NCBI RefSeq assembly: GCF_014898055.3 | Contig: NW_023601433.1 | Coordinates: 82,283,106-82,347,105, forward strand | Length of the DNA stretch: 64,000 nt | Direction of reading: 5' to 3' | From: Talpa occidentalis | Lineage: Eukaryota; Chordata; Mammalia; Eulipotyphla; Talpidae | Shown here: positions 53,831 through 64,000 of the stretch, piece after piece | Position numbering within the stretch: position 1 is the first letter of the stretch | How the letters are laid out: each line of letters begins with the position of its first letter | Program-made: the position numbers and the translations under genes | Notes under the pieces: generated by a model | Databases searched by the model: none | What the model saw: the letters and a program-made list of their open reading frames with translations, nothing else | What the model was told of the DNA's origin: nothing

Positions 53831-54029
53831 CCTCCTGCACTGACTGCACAGGTCTTTACCTGTCCAAGCACCATGCTGCACACTGGGGGTGCAGCGGGAA
53901 TGAGATGCCAGACAGACAGCGCTCAGGCGGGCAGCTAAATAAATCAGAGTATTGGCAAGGGGTGAGACGATAAAAGTAGGTAATGTTTGCATGCCTGAGA
54001 GGTGGGGGTACGGAGGAGGGAAGGTGCAG

Positions 54030-54052
54030 GGAGAGAGAGAGAGAGAGAGAGA
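54030..54052. repeat. (GA)n microsatellite
   Basis: About 11 GA units. Confidence 0.95.
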
Positions 54053-54092
54053 CCAAAAAGCCCCAGCCTGGCTGGTACTTGAGGTTATGCAA

Positions 54093-54285
54093 TCATGGGT
54101 GACTTGAAAGTCAAAGGTGACCTTGAAACAGCCATGTGTGACCCTGAAACAGCCATGGGTAAACCTGAAATAGTCAAGGGTGACCTTGAAAAAGCCATGG
54201 GTGACCTTGAAACAGTCAAGGGTGACCCTGAAACAGTCATAGGTGACTTTGAAACAGTCATGGGTGACCTTGAAACATTGACTTC
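54093..54285. repeat. 21-bp minisatellite, about nine copies
   Basis: Imperfect copies of a unit close to GTGACCTTGAAACAGCCATGG (given here in parts: GTGACCTTGAAACAG then CCATGG). Because 21 is divisible by three, frames stay open on both strands. The plus-strand product is a heptad-like GDLETVM repeat, and the 210-211 codon minus frames are by-products. It contains four exact TGACCTTGA words. Confidence 0.93.
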
Positions 54286-54289
54286 TGAG

Positions 54290-54530
54290 CAAGGATCTGA
54301 AGTTGCCAACGCTTGGCTGGGTGAGACCAGGAAAAGCCACTCTGGGCGCAGGCCGCAGCCAGTGCAAAGACTTTGGGATGTGAGCAAACCTGCTGTGTTA
54401 CGAGCAGCACCTTGGGGATGAAACAGGGAGCGAGATGGAGAGCAGTCGGAGCAGGGCGGGGGGCATGGAGGGGCGTTTCTTTCAAGCACAGCGAGAGGCT
54501 GGGAGAGGAGTGAAGCAGGGAAATGACTTG
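54290..54530 (+). repeat. Possible ancient interspersed repeat, family not named
   Basis: CTTCTGAGCAAGGATCTGAA, CCAGTGCAAAGACTTTGGGA and GAAGCAGGGAAATGACTTG recall the unnamed repeat at 3786 and 42870. Confidence 0.4.
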
Positions 54531-54799
54531 ATCGGGTACATTTTTGGCAAAGGTGACCTTGACTCCTCCCCTGGGTGCAGTGGAGTGGGAGGAGTAGGGC
54601 AGGACCAGGGATGTTATCCAGGCAGAAGACATGTGACTGGGTAGCAGCGGACAAGCGGTCACTCTGAGTCCATCTTTTCGAGATAATGTGGACACAGTTT
54701 GCTGAGGGATTGACCACAGGTAGTCAGGGGAGCTGGAGGAATCAAAGGAGATAAATGAAAAAAATTCCTATGTTTCTGACTTGCTCAACCCAGTGGATT

Positions 54800-54915
54800 T
54801 TCAGATTTAATCCTCTTTGCTGTGATGGCATTATTCCCACTTTACGGCTGGGGAAATTGAGGCACCTCTAAAGGGCAAAACTGGAACTCTAACCCTGGCC
54901 TGCTTGGCACTGGAG
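54800..54915 (-). repeat. MIR fragment
   Basis: TTATTCCCACTTTACGGCTG, GGGAAATTGAGGCACCTC and CTGGAACTCTAACCCTGG are in reverse MIR order. Confidence 0.7.
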
Positions 54916-54919
54916 GCCA

Positions 54920-57255
54920 TGTGGAACCTCTGGGATAGTTTTCCCCTCTCCTTGTTCTCCTGGTTCTGTTCCTGTCTCAGGGGCTGGCAGGCTGCCTGGG
55001 ATCCAGCCCCGTCGCCCTGGCTTTGGGTGAGAGACCCAGTTGGTGTGGCTTAGCCAGGTAACGCCTGAAATGGCAGGTGCAGTGCTGTCAACTCTCCCGA
55101 GGCAGAGAGAAGCGGGCAGGGGTGCCCTGGAACCTACTCTGGGAAGTGTCTCACCAGCCCTTTGACTGCTTCCCAGGATCTCCGTGCCCCCTGCTCCTCC
55201 GATGGCTTCTAGCTTTCCGCGGGTGACAGCTTCGATGATCTCCTGTGACAGGGGGAATATGCAGGCACAGGGATGCAGCTCCGTGCCCGGGAAATGTCAC
55301 CTCCAATGGGTGTCACAGAGAAGAGAGAAGCAATTAAGGCGCCAGCCAATTCTTGAAGCTCTGGCTCCAGGCAAACTGTGGGGGTTGGAGAGGGAGATGG
55401 AGGAGGAAGGAGTAAAGAGCCATAAAGGAGATAGCAGCAGGGGACGGTGGAGGCAGGGAATGCAGGGAACGGGGACACACTTTCCTATGTAGATGTCTAG
55501 TGTTTGTTGAGTGAATAAATGAAGGTTGTGGTGATGCTGTGCTAAGCCACCCACATCCCCCTATACCCCAGCTTTAGAACTTAGAGACTTGCTCCTCCCA
55601 TTCAGGGTTATTAGGTGTTTCTGTTCACAACGGAGTCCTGTAGGAACTGCCTGTGGCTGAAGGGAGCTGATTGCCCACCACCCCGGGAAGCCTCCAGCCC
55701 AGGACTCAGTGATCTGGCTGTAGAAAGGCCCAGCTGCTTTGCCTTGGTTTCAAAGCGCTCCAATGGAGCATCCAGCTCCAGCTCTCTGTAGGATGGGCTG
55801 AGATCTTGTTCATAATTGCATCAAAGCCCATGTCCTCTCCCCACCAGCCCTGTCTCCCTTACCCCGAGCAGGTGTTATTCCTGTGAGCAATCCCGAGGGG
55901 ACCCCGCTCCATGCAGATCTCAGCCCCAAAGAACCTGACCTAAGACCAACATCTTACAGAGACATCGCATCACTAGTGGCTGGCTCCCTAGAAAGCCCGT
56001 CCTCTCTTCCATGTTTCACAAGGGAAGAAATCTTGCCAGATCAAACCCCTGTTTCCCTATGTTGTAGAGAATCTGGATACAGGGTGAAGTGGAGAAAAAA
56101 AAATCTAAGAAGTCATAGAAGCTTTTAAGTTTATATAGTAAAACCACCCAGATTTAGGGGTGTGTGTGGCCAGAAAATCTGTGAAGATGGGGTTTCAGGG
56201 AATGATGTTTGAAAAGGGGAGAGGGTATTTCCAGGTATTGCTAACATCATGGAGAGAGGCAGGAATGAGGATCGAATTTTATACCTGATGACCATACATT
56301 TCCACGCACCCTCCCCTCCTCCCTTGGGGTTTGCCTGAATGAGCAGGTAGAATAATTTTACTTTGCTTTCTGCCTCTAAGGACTGGGCTGCCTGGGATGC
56401 TAGGTTTATTTGGGTTGCAAGTGGGACTGAATGGAAACGGTGATAAATGACAGTGAAGGTAGAGAGGGTAACTACAAATTAGCAGGAGGGGAAGGGAAAA
56501 CCCCATGGCTTGGAGAAGAATCAACAGAAGCAAAGAGAAAGAGGCTGGCATTAGAGTCATCAGAGTACTGGAATGTCAGCAAGTTGCTAACACACCCAGC
56601 ATCCTTCTGTCATCTAAACTGCTTTGCTTGCAGGCTGCCAGGCAGGGCGACACACAGGCTGGTCTTTGCACAGGGATGGCCACTGGCTTTTGAGGGTGTC
56701 TAAGCACCTTCTTGTTCTGGTCACTTCAGTCTCCAGGGTCACGACCACCTTTTGTTCTTTTGGTTTAATTCCCTGCTCTATTCACTCACGACTGCATTGA
56801 CTCATAGCTGTTCTGGGCAATCTGTCCACATCTTGACATGCATGCAGGACCAGGGAGTGCATCTTCAGTTTAGTTTCACTCTTGCCTTTTAGTCTGGTTC
56901 TTAGAGCTTTATTCTGTCTTCTTTGACCGTGGCATGTGTTTGTATATGATCATTGAATTCATGGTGCTTCCCAGGCATGATGTTGACAGAAACCCAAAGC
57001 GCAGAGCAACATTAAACTGAGGACTGTCAAGAAGAGTGTCTGCACCTGCATCTGAATATCAAGAAGAGGATGATTTTTTATTTTTTGGTATCATGCCATA
57101 GCTGGCAAAGAGAAACCAGGGTGTGTAAAGGGGTCACTTGAAATTGCTACCCTTTAAAATTTTTACCCCCATCTGGATTCTCCTGCTGAGAGGCAGGCTG
57201 GACGTTCAGACCTGGAAACTGACGCCAGACAGCTCAGTCCTAGGAGTCAGCTCCT
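54920..57255. other. Non-coding, no recognised repeat
   Basis: Frames of 81-102 codons near 55184-56703 overlap on both strands. No domain, splice structure or repeat family was recognised. Confidence 0.35.
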
Positions 57256-57259
57256 GATG

Positions 57260-57560
57260 GTATTTGGCAACATTGGGCCTCTTTGGGCCAAGGGTTTAGT
57301 GCCAGGAGTAATTGTGATTTATGCCCCTAACCCCTTTGGGTGCAAAATGGTTTTGATTAGATGCATACCATGTTTATTAAGCCTTGCACAAGGCAGGCTG
57401 GGGGCTTGGCTGGTCCGCCATTAAAGGGAGGGAGATTTACACGGCTCCCTGCAGGATTCATTTAATCTCTGGGGGATTTACTGACCTTCAATTAGAACTG
57501 TTAAGTACTGTTTACACGGTCCCTAATTCATACAAGACCAATGGAAGGTTGAATTCTGCT
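57260..57560. other. Candidate conserved non-coding element
   Basis: Low-complexity-free, AT-rich and lacking any repeat match. Contains TTTAATCTCTGGGGGATTTA, TTCAATTAGAACTG, CATGTTTATTAAG and CCTAATTCATAC. The composition is typical of deeply conserved enhancers, but conservation cannot be judged from one sequence. Confidence 0.25.
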
Positions 57561-57564
57561 TTCA

Positions 57565-58575
57565 TTAAGGATCCATGAAACAAGAAAATAAAAAAATAAA
57601 AAGTCTTTGCTAAACAAGAGCTGACTTGAATAAAAAACAAAAAAATGAAAACAAAAAGCCATCAGGAGTGGAAAGCCTTTCTTTGTCAGCATTTAGCAAT
57701 GGTCTGATGCTAAAGAGTAGATATGTTTCCAGGATGGGTTAAGAAAGAACATGTGATTTTATTTGCATGAAGATTATTACAGTCTTAAAACTCTGTCTTA
57801 CAGAGACTTGGGAAAAGACAGATGCTTGAATTCCTTGCTGTTGTCTTAAAATGGGATTCTCTTTTATTTACCAGAAAGAAGGTGTAATTTATTCCTTATT
57901 GGGGCCAATCATGCATGTAGAAAGTGCCTTTAGCTGTGCCTTCAGACTGGATCACATGGATTTGGTAGGATGTATATATAATACCTGGCTCCATAAAACC
58001 ACAAAACATCATCCACATGTACTAGTCAAAGATTTGGGAGGAAAACACATTTTTTAAAAAGTTATTAGGAAAAAGTATTGGATCAAAATTACAAACTCAA
58101 ACTCAGGTATGAGAATAGTGAATGGACTTCTGGTCTACCCTTCACAAGCCTTAATTCATATCTTCAACTAGAGAAAACCCCAGACAGGAAGCACTTGCAC
58201 CCCTTCACAACTTGGAGGTCACTTTCCTTTCATTTGAGTCTTTCTAGAGATGACCTGAGTATCTTCTTTCTTTCCTCAACCTTGCTCTCCTTAACTAAGC
58301 TATTTAAGATGGTGTCTACAGCCACATGGTTGAGTTATTCAGTCATGCTGGGTCCCTTGCATGTATACAGAAGGTATACATGTTATTATTAAACTAAACA
58401 TCTATCTCTTTTGATTCTTTTCTCTTACCAAGGAACTGATAATAAAAGTTGAAAATGTAATACTCTGCTTTCAATAATGCGTGAAACAACTAGGCAGACC
58501 AACAAGGAAATGGAAGACTTGAACAACACTATAAAGTAATGAGATCTAATAGACGTTTAGAGCTGATGCCTCCGA
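57565..58575. other. Non-coding, A-rich start
   Basis: Run of A-rich words at 57580-57660. A 104-codon plus frame (58078-58392) has no domain. Confidence 0.35.
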
Positions 58576-58872
58576 AAAGCAGCACATAGATTCAGGGCCT
58601 CCCTTCTGGCTCAAAGGGTTAAGTCTCAGCACTATGAAGCTATCGGCAGCCACTGCAGCAAGAGTTTGATCCCCTCCCAGGTTGCTGACCCACATGGCAC
58701 AGCAGACCTCTCCAGTCTCACCCCCTGCTCCCCTCAGCAGTGTGTTTCAGTGCATCTGCCTGTTCTGCTCCCCATTCTGTCTCTGGTAAATCCTCTCAAC
58801 CCCCCATATCTCTGGCCTGTACCCCAGTTCTTGTATGCATAAATCTTAAAAAAAAAAGGAATACATAGATTC
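58575..58872 (+). mobile_element. tRNA-derived SINE (Rhin-1-like), with target duplications
   Basis: Body 58594-58853. Head GGGCCTCCCTTCTGGCTCAA, B box AGAGTTTGATCCCC (decayed), tail TGCATAAATCTT, shorter than most. Flanks AAAAGCAGCACATAGATTC and AAAAGGAATACATAGATTC match at 16 of 19, with the last ten identical. Confidence 0.95.
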
Positions 58873-58874
58873 TT

Positions 58875-59767
58875 CCCAAAATACATGCCCAGGAACATTC
58901 TCTAGGACAGTCCATAAGAGATTGGGCCCTAAAATAAGTCTCATTGAAGATAAAAGTGTTAAGGTCATGCAAAGTGTATTGTCTGGCTGAAATAAATAAC
59001 AATATTTTAAGAAATATACACACGTGGAAATTAAACAATATTCTTAGCAATCCATGGGTCAAATGGGACTAAGATATGGACTGCAAAGCTACAAAAATTT
59101 AAGCTACAAAATGTAAGTAATTCTTACTCTTAAGGTGATACAAGGGCAAGTTCAGCCCCAGCCTCCTCACCCCAGCCTACTCTGGTTGCCGTAGAAACAG
59201 CGGCAACCTGGAAAGAGCACAAGGGCAAGACACCAGCAGTACCTGCTAGCATTTTCTATGAACCAGAGGACAAGATCTTGGGATAAAGGATGCTGGGTAG
59301 GACATTCTGTTCCTTCCCAGAGTTTTAAGAATTTTGCTTTGACTGAGAGTCCCCAAAACTTTTAAAGACCTCACTATTTTGCGGATACAAAAGCAGATGC
59401 TCTGACCCTTTTCACTGAGTCCCCATGTCTCTCTACTACTTACTCACCTGTTTTTTATTCTTACTAACTTTCTGAGCCCAAGTTCCTGTAGCACCCCACG
59501 TCTTGCCTATAATAATCATGTAATCATCACCCCATGCAGGAGATGGGCTTGGAACTCTTCAGAACTGTTCGTTCTTCTTGGAAGAGATGATACAATCTGA
59601 ATCACTGAAGAAGCAGATGAAGAAGGAAGGCTCCCCAGCTTCAGGGCCCACAAATTCTCCTCCCTGCCCCTGACGGATGGCAGTACCAGGTATGGCAATA
59701 GGAAATGAGGTCTCTCCCCACTCCACTCCCTTCTCTCCCCCACCCTGCTGTTCACATATTAACATCT
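58875..59767. other. Non-coding, no recognised repeat
   Basis: Two overlapping minus frames of 68-79 codons near 59516-59765 have no domain. Confidence 0.4.
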
Positions 59768-59856
59768 GTTCCCTGGCCGGGGATCGAACTTGTGCTGCAG
59801 GGCTGGCGATAGCTTGATAGTGCTGTCTTTAACCCCTGTGCCACCAGGGAGGCCCC
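59768..59856 (-). mobile_element. SINE head fragment without body or tail
   Basis: On minus, GGCCTCCCTGGTGGCACAGG, CAGCACAAGTTCGATCCCCG and GCCAGGGAAC give the tRNA-like head, including a good A and B box. The sequence then stops near CCAGGGAAC. There is no poly(A) and no clear target duplication. Cause may be deletion or a partial copy. Confidence 0.85.
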
Positions 59857-59859
59857 TGT

Positions 59860-60785
59860 GCTTATATCTTTTTACCTCAATGCTATGAACTTAGGGAATG
59901 AACTTTAGTCTTAGGTGTGGGTAGGAATTCTGCCCCTGATACTTGGTAGGTGAAAGAAGTAGACACAGCACATCTTTCATGCCTTGGGTGTGGGTGACAT
60001 TTATTACAAAGGGAGGGATGTGTGGGACTCAGAAGGGGCAAAGTCAAGCCAACCCCTACATCTCAGTGACCCCTAACAACACAGGCCTGTCTCCTCCTCA
60101 CCTGGCAAGCACCTTGCATGCCCACTGGGGCCTCTTTTCTATCATCCTCACCCTCAGACTAGGAATAATCAAAGAACAATTGCCAAAACAGAAGGGATTT
60201 CAAGATAAGTTGGATGAATGAGTTAGGTTAATACTCACTTGGTTGACCTGACAGTGACTTTAGGTCCTCTCCAGATAATGCTAAATGGGAGTGGCAAGGT
60301 CTAACCTCAATGGATTAAGATTGCTTTTTCAGAGTTGGTACTGTCCCCAGGCACTGTGATTTGAATGCAAGAAGTTGGGGGTGGGGGGTGGATCAGGAAT
60401 AATTCCAGGAAGCATTGATAGGGAAGAGAGAAAATGAGACGGGAAGGAAAAGGAGCAGGCGTAGCGTGTTCTTGGACGAGCATGGCAGCATGGGCAAGGA
60501 GGGTGCATTCCAACAGAGACAAAGGTCCACCAACTGAAGTGTCCCCTTTCATGGTGGCAAGGGGACGCTTATAAACATGAGCATCATGCACTGGCAGTCA
60601 AATCCTCCATTCTGGCACCGACAGGCATGATTTTCACCCCTATGTGAATGGCCAGCATTAGTCACATGGCCCAACCAAATGCAAGAGATTTAGGGAAATG
60701 CAATTGTGCTAAGGGCAGGAGGGGAGCTGGGCATGTCATTGAACAGCACATACATCCCACAGGTGGGGGTGGGATACAGGGAGAT
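59860..60785. other. Non-coding, no recognised repeat
   Basis: TAGTCACATGGCCCAACC near 60659 resembles the unnamed repeat seen near 48.8 kb. G-rich near 60373-60392. No exon. Confidence 0.35.
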
Positions 60786-60789
60786 GTTT

Positions 60790-60862
60790 GTGAAGCATAT
60801 AGTATGGAAACTGGCATGTCGTGAACAACAATAAATGTTAGTGGCTCTTTTAATTATGATGA
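60790..60862 (+). repeat. MIR 3' end
   Basis: AGCATATAGTATGGAAACTG, CATGTCGTGAACAACAATAA and ATGTTAGTGG are the sense MIR terminus, diverged. Confidence 0.5.
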
Positions 60863-60934
60863 TGTATGGCTTCCACCAGATATGAAGGATTTAAGGGGAG
60901 GGACCTTGTCTTCCTTCTAACAACACTGACATTT

Positions 60935-61135
60935 CTTACTGAACACTTTCCAGGGGCTGGGCACTTTGCCAAATAGCATGCTCCTAACATCATAACAACC
61001 ACCTGCATGAGGTAGGTAACTTATTCTCAATCTGATTTTACAGGTGGGGAAACCAAGTCACAGTGGGATTAAGTATGCTCGATGATCAGGCTCCTACAGT
61101 AAGTATGTGGCAGTGCAAGCACTTAACCCCATGCC
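60935..61135 (-). repeat. MIR fragment
   Basis: ACACTTTCCAGGGGCTGGGC, CATAACAACCACCTGCATGA, GGTAGGTAACTTATTCTC and TTTTACAGGTGGGGAAACC give an almost complete reverse MIR. Confidence 0.85.
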
Positions 61136-61139
61136 AAAG

Positions 61140-62360
61140 CCCATGCACTGGGCATCACGGTCCAGAGCCTCCTGTTTTTGTGCTTCCAGCTTCTAGATCC
61201 AAATGTTAAACAGCATAGCGGCTCCATGAACATTTGCAGAATTGACTGGAGCAACATTTTTTGACTTTCTAAGTGTATCTTCTTCCTCTAGCATGCATTC
61301 TCCCCAAATATGGTGATGTGCCCCATTTCTCTACCCTGTTGGCCAAAACAACCTTCCCTTGCCATTTAATGACTGCCTGTAATTCCAAGATTCTTCACCT
61401 GATTCTTGTCTTCTCTCCTCTTCCTGGTCAGATCCAGAGATTTGTAGTGTTGTAATGCTAGCCACATCTCTAGGTATCATGATGCTTCTTGTAAAGGTGG
61501 ACAGAATGTTCCAGAAATGTCCAAACCTGTTAGAACAATCTCCTTAAAGTTTCACGTGCTTACTGTCACCTAAAATTGCCACTCCTTGGGGGGTTCTGAT
61601 CTTTATTTGTGTCCTAGTCATGTTAAAAAAGAAATGGAATTTCATTTGGGGAGCCCTCTGGGAAACTGATAACCTCTTCTTCCTTTTATTCAGCTAAAGA
61701 CTGAAAATATCAGTTGGCTCTTATCTGACTTATCTATTAATATTTTGTTCTGAGGAAAGCCCCCTCCTGCTCTGTAATTTTTTTTCACCTTTTTTTTTTT
61801 TTTGGTGGGGGCATCTTGGTAGACAAATAAAAATAATTCTGAGGTTATCTGAGAGCTGACATTCCACACAATAGCAATAAGAACGTTTTCCAAATTTAAA
61901 ACTCTGATGGAGGAAGTGGGTTACAATAGGAGCAACCTTTGACCCTGATCAGTCATAATGGTTTCCTGGATTCAGGGATATTATGGGCTGGAGCCAAGGG
62001 TTTAGGAGAGAGAGCAGAAGACGTGTTAAACTTAGAACACAATGTGCGAGTTCCGGAGAGGGGCGCAGTTGGAGGGACGTCTTTCTCTCTTTCCGGTGAA
62101 AACGGCTCTTTTCCAAACAAGGGCCTGGATCTTTCTCACCGCCTCGTTAGTGCCTGTGCATTTGTTCTGCTGCTGACTTGAAGAGGAATTTTGCATTCCT
62201 TGAGATTTTGATGAATCTGAAAGTCTTCACTCTGAAGACCATTTTGAGGGTTTGTTCACCTCCAAAATATTTATTGAGTGACTTCTGTGTGCCAGGCACT
62301 GTTCCAGATGCCAGGACCCAGCCACAGCCAAACCATCAGCCAAGAAGCCCTGTGCTGTGC
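61140..62360. other. Non-coding; T-runs near 61770-61804
   Basis: Weak L2-like words near 61265-61440. Frames short. No gene. Confidence 0.35.
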
Positions 62361-62364
62361 ACAG

Positions 62365-62578
62365 TTTCTCAGTCTTGGCACTCCGGCCATCCTCAGCTGG
62401 AGAATTCATCGTTGCGGGGGCGTCCTATGTATTGTAGAATATTTAGCAGCATCCTTGACCTCCTCCTACTGGAAGTTAGTAGCATCCTTCTCCATTTGTG
62501 ACAACCAAAGAGATCACCAGATATTGCTAAATGTCAAGGGGTAAAAATCACTCTGGGTTGAGAATCACTGTTCTATAA
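62365..62578 (-). repeat. MER20 DNA-transposon relic, best preserved
   Basis: TTTCTCAGTCTTGGCACTCC, GCGGGGGCGTCCTATGTATT, TAGAATATTTAGCAGCATCC, CTTGACCTCC and TTGTGACAACCAAAGAGATC end with TTGAGAATCACTG. Nearly full length in reverse orientation. Confidence 0.88.
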
Positions 62579-62579
62579 G

Positions 62580-63270
62580 GAGAAAGACAGATCCTAAACT
62601 ATAAAGGAATGCATGGGTAGCTAGAGAAATTATCCAATCAATAAAGATATGGAGCAGGGAGGGTTGAGTCTAGGCAGTGTGTGTGGGGGGGTTGGGGTGA
62701 GGGAGGCAAGAGTCCTCCCTATACTCACCATTCTCTAGGAGATAACCTATGGCCTATTCCTTCTGAGTAGCTGACTCAGTAGTTAACTCAGTGTATCACT
62801 CCAGTGATTTTGCCAATCACTAATTCTATATGAGACATGAGATGGTAGGAGGGGCCACAAGTCATAAAACCTGGTCTTCTAAGTTATTCCTCTTTCACAG
62901 GGAAAGTCAAATCTTCTCCCACTCATGAAGTGTCATCTTGCTCTCTCTCTCTCTAGACTTCATTTTGGATCCGGCCACAGGACAAATGGACACACAGTTT
63001 TGAGACCAGACTGAATGGATTGTCTTGAAACTGTATCCTGTGTGGGTGTTTTATTTCCTGTCTTGCTCACTCACTTCAGAACACCCAGTTCTTAGATCAA
63101 ACGTCCTGGGAGGTTGCAACTCAACAAATGTCATAATGAATTTCAACTGCAAAAATCTTTGCTGAATTAAATTCTAATACCTCTGTGGCCACTGATGAGG
63201 GAATTGAAGTTAACTTTTTAGAAGGATGAATGGAGAAATGTTAGCGTTTAACTGATGGATGCTAGAAGCT
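62580..63270. other. Non-coding; (CT)n at 62939-62955
   Basis: TCTCTCTCTCTCTCTCT at 62939-62955 is a short microsatellite. No gene or other repeat family recognised. Confidence 0.4.
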
Positions 63271-63274
63271 CTGA

Positions 63275-63420
63275 GCTGGGAGGCATCTTAGCAGTCATCT
63301 TTTCCAAACTTCCCTCATTTTACAGCAAGAAAATTAAAGCCCAGAGAGGTTACTTTTGCAGATAATGCCACACAGCTAAAGGTAGCAAAGCCCAGATAAA
63401 AACTCACATCTCTGGACTCT
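63275..63420 (-). repeat. MIR fragment
   Basis: CCTCATTTTACAGCAAGAAA, AATTAAAGCCCAGAGAGG and ATGCCACACAGCTAAAGG are reverse MIR words. Confidence 0.8.
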
Positions 63421-63424
63421 CTAT

Positions 63425-64000
63425 TGTTTTTCTTGCTGTATTATTATCCACATCTTGTAAATCAAGTCACCAGAAAGGCACCAGGAGCACCTTTTGGTCA
63501 AGGGCAAATCTCTGTGTGAACAGTTGCTTCTTCATTCAGTTCTTTCAAAAACTTGACTTTCATTTATCTGGTTAAAAAAAAAAAAAAACTATCAGAACAA
63601 CTCTATGCTTCAAAATGAGGCTGCAAAGAATTTCTATTTAACCTCAATGTCAAGGAAGCATGAAAAGCTACATGTTGAAATGATTGGTAGATTTTTCATT
63701 CTAAATAAAATGTAATTCAACTAATTGATTGAATTGAATCTATGCATTCTGAAGCTTTGTATTCTCCAAGTTAAATGGCCAACACTCTGAGCTATGATAG
63801 GAGCATGGAAAGCCAGAGAGAAGAGAGAAAACACAGGAGAGAGAGAAACCTCAGCACATACATATATCAAAACTCTCCTCTTTAAGTCACCAGAAAGTGC
63901 TCAGAGAGAATTCAAGAAAACCACATTTTTGGCATTCAGCTGAACCTCAAAATTATTCATTTAGGCTTGTTTATTTATATCTTCCTTTAATTCTCCAGAA
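63425..64000. other. Non-coding, AT-rich
   Basis: An A15 run near 63573-63587 and AT-rich DNA to the window end. No retro-insert duplications or coding signal found. Confidence 0.4.

Noticed and set aside
54093..54285. Repeats resembling a CRISPR array
   Set aside because: The units are contiguous with no unique spacers, and this is a vertebrate genome.
53732..54717. Two minus frames of 210-211 codons with heptad repeats
   Set aside because: Follow the 21-bp minisatellite, which keeps frame because 21 is a multiple of three. The rest has no domain.
61780..61804. T-runs as evidence of another SINE or L1
   Set aside because: No element body or duplications are found on either side.

Overview
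This window looks like nuclear DNA from a placental mammal, most likely a bat of the Rhinolophoidea (horseshoe, leaf-nosed and relatives). It contains no gene I can support. The ground plan is mammalian: scattered fragments of MIR, L2, old L1, MLT1 (MaLR) and MER20 repeats, many microsatellites, and no long conserved reading frame. The lineage call rests on a tRNA-derived SINE present in 13 recognisable copies. It has a Pol III A box and B box in the head, a body with the words CTCTCCTG, GCTGCTCCCCTCAGCAGTGTA and CTCTGTCTCTGGTGAATCC, and a TAAATAAAT tail. From memory this resembles Rhin-1 of rhinolophoid bats. That assignment is inference and needs a repeat-library search.

Layout. 0-7 kb: mostly single-copy non-coding DNA with MIR fragments, a strong CTCF-type motif near 1.57 kb and a pair of perfect inverted repeats near 5.05 kb. 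7-10 kb: SINE, a young 5'-truncated LINE-1 (minus strand, intact end of ORF2, perfect 16-bp target duplication), L2, SINE. 10-27 kb: old L1, L2 and MIR, a long CA-rich tract, and three more SINEs, one of them a head-only copy. 27-28 kb: a solo gammaretrovirus-like LTR (485 bp, 4-bp target duplication) inside a GGT/GAT-rich simple repeat. 28-38 kb: MIR, MER20, L2, two SINEs (one nested in L2), and a cryptic 103-bp poly(A) retro-insert. 38-46.5 kb: L2, an LTR-like relic, a polypurine tract, one weak exon candidate, and three SINEs, two of them in inverted orientation. 46.5-64 kb: a 300-bp (ATCC)n tract, two MER20, two MLT1 LTRs, an old L1, two more full-length SINEs plus a fragment, and a 21-bp minisatellite carrying repeated nuclear-receptor half-sites.

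Nothing works together as an operon or gene system. The longer reading frames come from the L1, from stop-poor simple repeats, or from chance in GC-rich DNA. The window is best read as intergenic or intronic DNA, with a few candidate regulatory motifs and a clear stratigraphy of transposon insertions (MIR, L2, L1M and MLT1 oldest; MER20 and the LTR; then SINEs and the young L1). All calls are from reading the sequence by eye. Family names of old repeats come from remembered consensus sequences, and edges of old fragments are good to about 20-50 bases.
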